A stretch of DNA of 6,450 nt from JABDDM01 sp038240295. Lineage in GTDB: Bacteria > Bacteroidota > Ignavibacteria > Palsa-1295. Under the pieces are notes generated by a model. It was not told where the DNA came from. It saw only the letters and a list, made by a program, of their open reading frames with translations, and searched no databases. The stretch is from assembly GCA_038240295.1 (NCBI GenBank), contig JBBSDW010000170.1:1-6450 (forward strand), in the 5' to 3' direction. Both the position numbers and the translations under genes were made by a program. This document shows positions 5,327 through 6,450 of the stretch, piece after piece (the stretch's first letter is position 1; each line of letters begins with the position of its first letter).

Positions 5327-6450
5327 TAAAAAAAGATATGAGTTTGGATGAGCAATGTCGTTTGGGTGTGATCCTCGCGCAGCGCCTGATCGAGCGATGA
5401 AGGCACGGAGAGTTTGGCAACCCGAAATTCAGGACGTAGTTCGACGAAGCGAATTGGAAACCACTGCAGCCCTGCCACGATGCGATCTTTTACTTCGGTA
5501 CCTACTATGCCAGACTCATCCTGATCCTTATAGGTTTCATAACGTCCGAGAATCGTGAGTCCCTGAGTGACATCCGCCGTCGCTTCAAGGACGAGCGCGT
5601 TGACTTTGGGAAGTGTCGAGAGGCTTTGCGTCGGAATATTTTTTGCGATATCAACCTCGCCAATGAGCGATATCGGTCCAACATGCACTCCACCATGCGC
5701 TGCGAGGATAGAAATATTCTGAGACGAATCGGTTCCAGTGAGCGTCAGATAATCATGAGGATGCAGATAGTATGATCCTCCCAGTTCGATCGAGACAAGA
5801 TCTGGCACGATCTCGGTCGCGTATACACCACGAAGGACAAGTGCCATTCGATTCGTCGTGTCGCCATCGAAGGTTGCATTCGCCGCATACTCCAATCCTT
5901 CGAAGTATCCAATGGTTAGGTTGATATGATCGAGCAGTGTCAAGCCAAGTTCGGCGCCGATATCCTTGTAACTTGGTTTCCAGAATAGTCCATCCTGGCC
6001 AAATCGTGAAAGCGAGCCGTCACCGCCTCTTGAATAAACAGTATGGTCATCGAAGCGCTCACCGAAGTTGGGCATAAAGTCTCCGACCTTGAGATAGGCA
6101 TCTGTGAAAACGTCGTTCGATTGCAGGATCTCACCGCTCGAATGAACGAAATGGACAAGTCCGAAGGCAGAGAAGGCGCTCGGCGTAAAGAAATCATAAC
6201 GAGCATAGAGCGAAGTACTCTGCGTTAGTTGAGCCGAAATATAAACAGGCATTGCCATAGCCTGCAACGTCTTGATCGTCGAGGTATTGGTGTGGGCGAT
6301 TCCGTCCGAGTCGGGAGTCAGAACCTGGTCGCGAAATAAAAGCGCCTGCGAGCGGTAATCCATACCGATACGAATGCTCTCCGATAACTGACTCGAAAAT
6401 TTATCACCGCGCCTCCACATCGGAAGTTTGTTGATCTCAAAACTTTCACC
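5326..6450 (-). CDS. Outer-membrane beta-barrel porin-like protein (5' end outside window)
   Basis: The frame is open through the right edge, giving 374 visible residues. An ATG at 6420-6418 exists, but ten sense codons precede it in the window (GESFEINKLP), so the true start and any signal peptide probably lie upstream. The protein shows alternating hydrophobic/polar strands such as PVYISAQLTQSTSLYARYDFF, GAELGLTLLDHINLTIGYFEG and LTILGRYETYKD. These are separated by polar, D/N/G-rich loops, and the chain ends HIFF with a terminal phenylalanine, as expected for a barrel recognised by the BAM machinery. A striking segment, KVGDFMPNFGERFDDHTVYS (6032-6090), resembles the 'G-R/D-F-x-P-x-FG-x-R-x-D-D-H-T' signature I associate with uncharacterised porin-like proteins, sometimes near respiratory cytochromes; this is from memory and needs a search. 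Substrate and role are unknown. Its stop overlaps the carrier protein start, so the two are probably co-transcribed. Confidence 0.75.
   Translation of the reverse strand, partial: GESFEINKLPMWRRGDKFSSQLSESIRIGMDYRSQALLFRDQVLTPDSDGIAHTNTSTIKTLQAMAMPVYISAQLTQSTSLYARYDFFTPSAFSAFGLVHFVHSSGEILQSNDVFTDAYLKVGDFMPNFGERFDDHTVYSRGGDGSLSRFGQDGLFWKPSYKDIGAELGLTLLDHINLTIGYFEGLEYAANATFDGDTTNRMALVLRGVYATEIVPDLVSIELGGSYYLHPHDYLTLTGTDSSQNISILAAHGGVHVGPISLIGEVDIAKNIPTQSLSTLPKVNALVLEATADVTQGLTILGRYETYKDQDESGIVGTEVKDRIVAGLQWFPIRFVELRPEFRVAKLSVPSSLDQALREDHTQTTLLIQTHIFF

Noticed and set aside
5328..5345. The T-tract at the end of the porin gene on the minus strand as an intrinsic terminator.
   Set aside because: No GC-rich inverted repeat precedes the seven Ts, and the next gene starts inside the overlapping stop codon, so termination here is unlikely.

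Overview
The window looks like a stretch of a Gram-negative bacterial chromosome with moderate GC. All recognisable genes lie on the minus strand, so transcription runs from high to low coordinates. A beta-barrel protein ending in phenylalanine implies an outer membrane. The combination of a free-standing biotin carrier protein, this porin type and this style of glycan cluster would suit the Bacteroidota/Chlorobiota/Ignavibacteria neighbourhood. That placement is only an impression from protein style; nothing here fixes the phylum.

Layout in transcription order: (1) an outer-membrane porin-like beta-barrel protein whose 5' end lies beyond the right edge (5326-6450); (2) a small biotin carboxyl carrier protein with an intact biotin-attachment motif (4829-5326); (3) a 663-residue bifunctional protein, an N-terminal GT4-type glycosyltransferase fused to a C-terminal SAM-dependent methyltransferase (2805-4796); (4) a CgeB-like glycosyltransferase (1820-2803); (5) a second GT4-type glycosyltransferase that starts with TTG (612-1799); (6) the N-terminal 204 residues of a multi-pass membrane protein resembling O-antigen ligase/polymerase proteins, cut by the left edge (1-612).

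The genes are packed tightly. Two junctions are 1-base TAATG stop/start overlaps, one gap is a single base, and the others are 20 and 32 bases. No gene-free stretch is long enough to hold an obvious promoter, terminator or RNA gene. Genes 3-6 make sense as part of an export-polysaccharide or lipopolysaccharide cluster: three glycosyltransferases build an oligosaccharide, a methyltransferase may decorate it, and the membrane protein may polymerise or ligate it. Genes 1 and 2 have no evident link to glycan synthesis and probably end a different functional block, although spacing would allow read-through.

I see no CRISPR array, mobile element, tRNA or rRNA, and no clear undescribed system. The most distinctive items are the glycosyltransferase-methyltransferase fusion, the carrier protein separated from any visible carboxylase partner, and a marked excess of GATC tetramers.
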